Below, one piece after another: positions 61,133 through 64,000 of a stretch of DNA of 64,000 bases. How positions within the stretch are numbered: position 1 is the stretch's first letter; each line of letters opens with the position of its first letter. Position numbers and translations under genes: made by a program. Where the stretch lies: assembly GCF_025960985.1 (NCBI RefSeq), contig NZ_JAOQMX010000014.1, positions 21,581 to 85,580 of the forward strand, given 5' to 3'. The notes below the pieces were generated by a model. The model saw only the letters and a program-made list of their open reading frames with translations. It was not told where the DNA came from and ran no database searches. The stretch is from Flavobacterium psychraerolatum. Its GTDB lineage: Bacteria > Bacteroidota > Bacteroidia > Flavobacteriales > Flavobacteriaceae.

Positions 61133-61215
61133 TTAATAATTATCAATTGATATTTTACCTCTAAAAAGTTTTTTTTAGATGGTCAAAATAATTACCTTAT
61201 TTAAACAATAAATCG

Positions 61216-61467
61216 ATGCAGAACTTTACAATTGTTTTTGAAAAATTCAAATATTATTTACTTACCGCTATTGTAGTGTTGTTTGCAAGTACTATTTATG
61301 CAGAGGGGATTCCAAAGGTATCTCCAAATGCGACTCATATTACAGTTTGTTCTCATGATCCAGGTATGAATAAGGTATTATATTGTTTTTATGGGTCGTC
61401 TAAAGGTAATTCTTGTTTTCTAGAAGATCAAATACTACTAACAAGTACAATAGTCTTCAATGTTTAA
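61216..61467 (+). CDS. Short secreted protein, possibly a truncated cell-surface protein
   Basis: An 83-residue frame. Residues 1-30 are a signal peptide (YYLLTAIVVLFASTIYAEG), followed by IPKVSPNATHITV, a start I recognise from long flavobacterial surface proteins of the gliding/adhesin type. After about residue 45 the sequence (CSHDPGMNKVLYCFYGSSKG) no longer resembles them and stops. I could not find the missing body in another frame. It is therefore either a truncated copy or a small secreted protein. It lies 63 bases before the large adhesin gene on the same strand. Confidence 0.45.
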   Translation: MQNFTIVFEKFKYYLLTAIVVLFASTIYAEGIPKVSPNATHITVCSHDPGMNKVLYCFYGSSKGNSCFLEDQILLTSTIVFNV

Positions 61468-61530
61468 AATAAATTATTTAATTAACTGATTTTAAATCAA
61501 TTTATTTATTTCTAATATCATCATTCTAAT

Positions 61531-64000
61531 ATGAAAAAAAATACCCTAAATAAATCTAAATTATTAAATTTTGTTTTTTTGTTTCTTTGTTTTTTTATAT
61601 CAATAAAAGCATTTTCTCAACTTCCTAAATTTACTACTCCAACAAGAGTATCAGGTTTAGATAAAGCTGTAGGTACTAAGTATATGTATGTTAATGTTAA
61701 GACTGTTAATGGTGTTAATATAGATGCTATCGTTACAATTACTGCTATAAGTAATGCTGTAATTGTCGATGTTGATAATCCTACTAATGGTGGGCTTACT
61801 GATAGGTTTCAGCCAGTTATAAATACTTCAGCAGCTAATGGATATGTAGAGTATAGATTTGATTTTTATAAATCAGGTACTTATAATACGCCTTCACAAG
61901 AGTCTTATGATTTGGATGATTTTATTATCGAAGCACTAGATACTGATGGGTATGAATTTTTTGAGATCGCTAGACCAAACAATGAACCTTATTATCTTGA
62001 GACTGGAACTTCTATTACTGTTTCAGAAGTTGGTGGTTTTACTAGGTTTCAAGGACCTAGTAACTCTGTAAATCCTATTGATATTGCAAATACTCAGTAT
62101 ATTGCTGCAGTGTATTTTGGGAGTGTTGGTTCTGTAACATTTAGACTTGGTAACAGTGATGTTTCATTTAATAGACAAAGTTCTATTAGTTTTGGTGAAG
62201 TAAGTTTTACTAAGCGTTTTCCTCCAGTTGCTAATGCAGACAATAAACTATGTAATTCAAACGGGACATCTGTGAGTATAGATGTAACTACTAATGATAT
62301 AGATCCAAATAAAAATATAAATAAAGCAGAGGTTGATTTAGATTTAGCTACTGATTTTGTTAATTCTGAATTAATCGTTCCGAATCAAGGAACATGGTCT
62401 GTAAATTCTTCTGGAATTGTTACTTTTAAACCATTATCAACTTTTAAAAGTGATCCTACTCCAATTCAGTATACTATCAAGGATCTTACAGGAGAAGTAT
62501 CAAATGCAGCATATATAACCATTACCTATAATCCAATTGTAAGTGCAGGATCAGTGGTTTGTGTAGGGTCTACCATGACATTATCACCAACGACAGGTGG
62601 AACTTGGGTCAGTAGTAATATTAGCAAAGCTACAGTAACAAATGCAGGTGTTGTAACAGGAGTTGCCGCAGGAAATGTAACCTTCACCTATACCAAAATA
62701 AGTTCGGGTTGTAGTGCGACTACAAGTAATGTAACAGTAAATCCAAAAGCTATTGATTCAGATATATCAGCAAGTGATGTTACTATTTGTACAGGGGATA
62801 AGACAACACTTACTGCCTCAAGTACAATTGCAGGCGCAAAGTATAAATGGTATACAGATTCTGAATTAAAAAGTCCTATAGCAGGAGCAACATCAGCAAG
62901 TTATACTACACCAGTTTTAACCGCTACCACTACTTATTATGTAACGGTAACAGGAACTTCAACTTGTGAAAATACTTCAGGTACTGCTAAAGCAGTAAAA
63001 GTAACAGTAAATCGAAAAGCTATTGATTCAGATATATCAGCAAGTGATGTTACTATTTGTACAGGGGATAAGACAACACTTACTGCCTCAAGTGCAATTG
63101 CAGGCGCAAAGTATAAATGGTATACAGACTCTGAATTAAAAAGTCCCATAGCAGGAGCAACATCAGCAAGTTATACTACACCAGTTTTAACCGCTACCAC
63201 TACTTATTATGTAACGGTAACAGGAACTTCAATTTGTGAAAATACTTCAGGTGCAGCTAAAGCAGTAACAGTAACAGTAAATCGAAAAGCTATTGATTCA
63301 GATATATCAGCAAGTGATGTTACTATTTGTACAGGGGATAAGACAACACTTACTGCCTCAAGTGCAATTGCAGGCGCAAAGTATAAATGGTATACAGATT
63401 CTGAATTAAAAAGTCCCATAGCAGGAGCAACATCAGCAAGTTATACTACACCAGTTTTAACCGCTACCACTACTTATTATGTAACGGTATCAGGAACTTC
63501 AATTTGTGAAAATACTTCAGGTGCAGCTAAAGCAGTAACAGTAACAGTAAATCGAAAAGCTATTGATTCAGATATATCAGCAAGTGATGTTACTATTTGT
63601 ACAGGGGATAAGACAACACTTACTGCCTCAAGTGCAATTGCAGGCGCAAAGTATAAATGGTATACAGATTCTGAATTAAAAAGTCCCATAGCAGGAGCAA
63701 CATCAGCAAGTTATACTACACCAGTTTTAACCGCTACCACTACTTATTATGTAACAGTAACCGGAACGGCTACATGTGAGAATGCAACTAATACAGGTAA
63801 AAAAATAATAGTAACAGTAAATCCAAAAGCTACTGATTCAGATATATCAGCAAGTGGAGCTACGATATGTACAGGAGCTACGGCAGCGTTAAGTGCATCA
63901 AGTAGAATTGCAGGCGCGAGCTTCAAATGGTACACAGATGCTGCTTTAACAAATGAAGTGGCAACAACAGCAAATTATACGACACCAGCATTAACGACTA
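61531..64000 (+). CDS. Large secreted adhesin with tandem Ig-like repeats (partial, runs off the window)
   Basis: The frame is open from ATG 61531 to the window end (823 codons so far). Layout: signal peptide (about 1-32, FISIKAFSQ), an unassigned N-terminal region (to about 230; PTRVSGLDKAVGTKYMYVNV), a cadherin/Ig-like domain (about 231-335, PPVANADNKLCNSN), a BIG_2-like domain (about 336-400), then 90-residue Ig_7-like repeats from residue 401 (TICTGDKTTLTAS, YKWYTDSEL, ATTTYYVTVTGTS). Paired Cys in each repeat may form disulfides. Similar proteins are T9SS cargo; the sorting domain would be beyond the window. Confidence 0.8.
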   Translation, partial: MKKNTLNKSKLLNFVFLFLCFFISIKAFSQLPKFTTPTRVSGLDKAVGTKYMYVNVKTVNGVNIDAIVTITAISNAVIVDVDNPTNGGLTDRFQPVINTSAANGYVEYRFDFYKSGTYNTPSQESYDLDDFIIEALDTDGYEFFEIARPNNEPYYLETGTSITVSEVGGFTRFQGPSNSVNPIDIANTQYIAAVYFGSVGSVTFRLGNSDVSFNRQSSISFGEVSFTKRFPPVANADNKLCNSNGTSVSIDVTTNDIDPNKNINKAEVDLDLATDFVNSELIVPNQGTWSVNSSGIVTFKPLSTFKSDPTPIQYTIKDLTGEVSNAAYITITYNPIVSAGSVVCVGSTMTLSPTTGGTWVSSNISKATVTNAGVVTGVAAGNVTFTYTKISSGCSATTSNVTVNPKAIDSDISASDVTICTGDKTTLTASSTIAGAKYKWYTDSELKSPIAGATSASYTTPVLTATTTYYVTVTGTSTCENTSGTAKAVKVTVNRKAIDSDISASDVTICTGDKTTLTASSAIAGAKYKWYTDSELKSPIAGATSASYTTPVLTATTTYYVTVTGTSICENTSGAAKAVTVTVNRKAIDSDISASDVTICTGDKTTLTASSAIAGAKYKWYTDSELKSPIAGATSASYTTPVLTATTTYYVTVSGTSICENTSGAAKAVTVTVNRKAIDSDISASDVTICTGDKTTLTASSAIAGAKYKWYTDSELKSPIAGATSASYTTPVLTATTTYYVTVTGTATCENATNTGKKIIVTVNPKATDSDISASGATICTGATAALSASSRIAGASFKWYTDAALTNEVATTANYTTPALTT
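62731..64000 (+). repeat. 270-bp in-frame tandem repeat in the adhesin gene
   Basis: Units begin at 62731, 63001, 63271, 63541 and 63811, exactly 270 bases (90 codons) apart. Units 2 and 3 differ at 2 positions by my reading; unit 1 differs at a handful; unit 4 is near identical up to about 63750 and then diverges; unit 5 is clearly diverged. Each encodes one Ig-like domain. Confidence 0.92.

Larger units (their letters stand above)
60157..61215. other. AT-rich region without a recognisable gene
   Basis: More than 1 kb of T-rich sequence. Visible items are an 11-base-pair inverted repeat at 60704-60732, a direct repeat of about 20 bases near 60240-60290 (GTCTTTTTTGTTTTAGATTTA and a variant), and a -7 element TATATTTG at 61125-61132. 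No frame beyond a dozen or so codons looks coding. Confidence 0.5.

Noticed and set aside
62937..63935. A series of similar minus-strand open frames of about 70 codons
   Set aside because: They are antisense shadows of the 270-bp adhesin repeat; their similarity to each other comes from the repeat itself.
62731..64000. CRISPR array
   Set aside because: The units are 270 bases, in frame and protein-coding with no unique spacers.
1..64000. tRNA or rRNA genes
   Set aside because: I looked for T-loop (GTTCRANNC) and CCA-end patterns between genes and found none that fold; no rRNA sequence was recognised. A covariance-model scan would be decisive.

Overview
The window looks like a chromosomal segment of a Flavobacterium-like member of the Bacteroidota. 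Evidence: low G+C; promoters of the TAnnTTTG type instead of sigma-70 -10 boxes; few Shine-Dalgarno sequences; and family signatures such as a type IX secretion sorting domain, DUF5686, DUF4271, DUF4296 and DUF3098 proteins, Porin_O_P outer-membrane proteins and a carboxypeptidase-regulatory/TonB-dependent receptor. I saw no rRNA, tRNA, insertion sequence, CRISPR array or prophage.

Layout. 0.4-8.3 kb: housekeeping genes (rsmI with an amine oxidase and a HopJ-family protein; tdk; a glycine-zipper lipoprotein; rpoN; asnS). 8.6-14 kb: a stress-flavoured island (BON-domain protein, acidic protein, general-stress FMN-binding protein, YciE/DUF892 ferritin-like protein, large GH63-type glucosidase). 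14.3-30 kb: an MMPL/RND exporter, a Gdx-type SMR exporter, a DUF5686 outer-membrane protein, pyrH-frr, a succinate-semialdehyde dehydrogenase, an alpha/beta hydrolase, a zinc alcohol dehydrogenase, a thioredoxin-like protein and the ftsX-DUF3098-uppP-truB operon. 31-43 kb: leuS, a membrane zinc peptidase, hemD-DUF4271, a dolichol-phosphate-mannose-synthase-like glycosyltransferase with dihydroorotase and DUF4296, a nucleoside-diphosphate-sugar epimerase-like reductase, tyrS and a LuxE-like protein.

43-58.5 kb is a phosphate-starvation block: beta-helix lipoprotein and TonB-dependent receptor on the minus strand, divergent from a phoB/phoR-like two-component pair, then two Porin_O_P porins, pstS, pstC, pstA, pstB and phoU. 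At five promoters here (receptor, lipoprotein, both porins, pstS) I read TAAyA-like half-sites 11 bp apart, placed 40 and 29 nt (sometimes 18 or 51) before the TTTG of the -7 element. This is a candidate Bacteroidota Pho box and ties the receptor, lipoprotein and porins to phosphate acquisition.

59-64 kb: a MurG-like glycosyltransferase, about 1 kb without a convincing gene, a short secreted protein that looks truncated, and the 5' part of a very large secreted adhesin with a 270-bp tandem repeat that runs off the window.

Most unusual items: a DUF559 (Vsr-like nuclease) domain of about 125 residues inserted in frame in leucyl-tRNA synthetase before the editing domain; a PstC permease whose first periplasmic loop carries a PstS-derived segment; the shared Pho-box geometry; and the near-identical 270-bp adhesin repeats.
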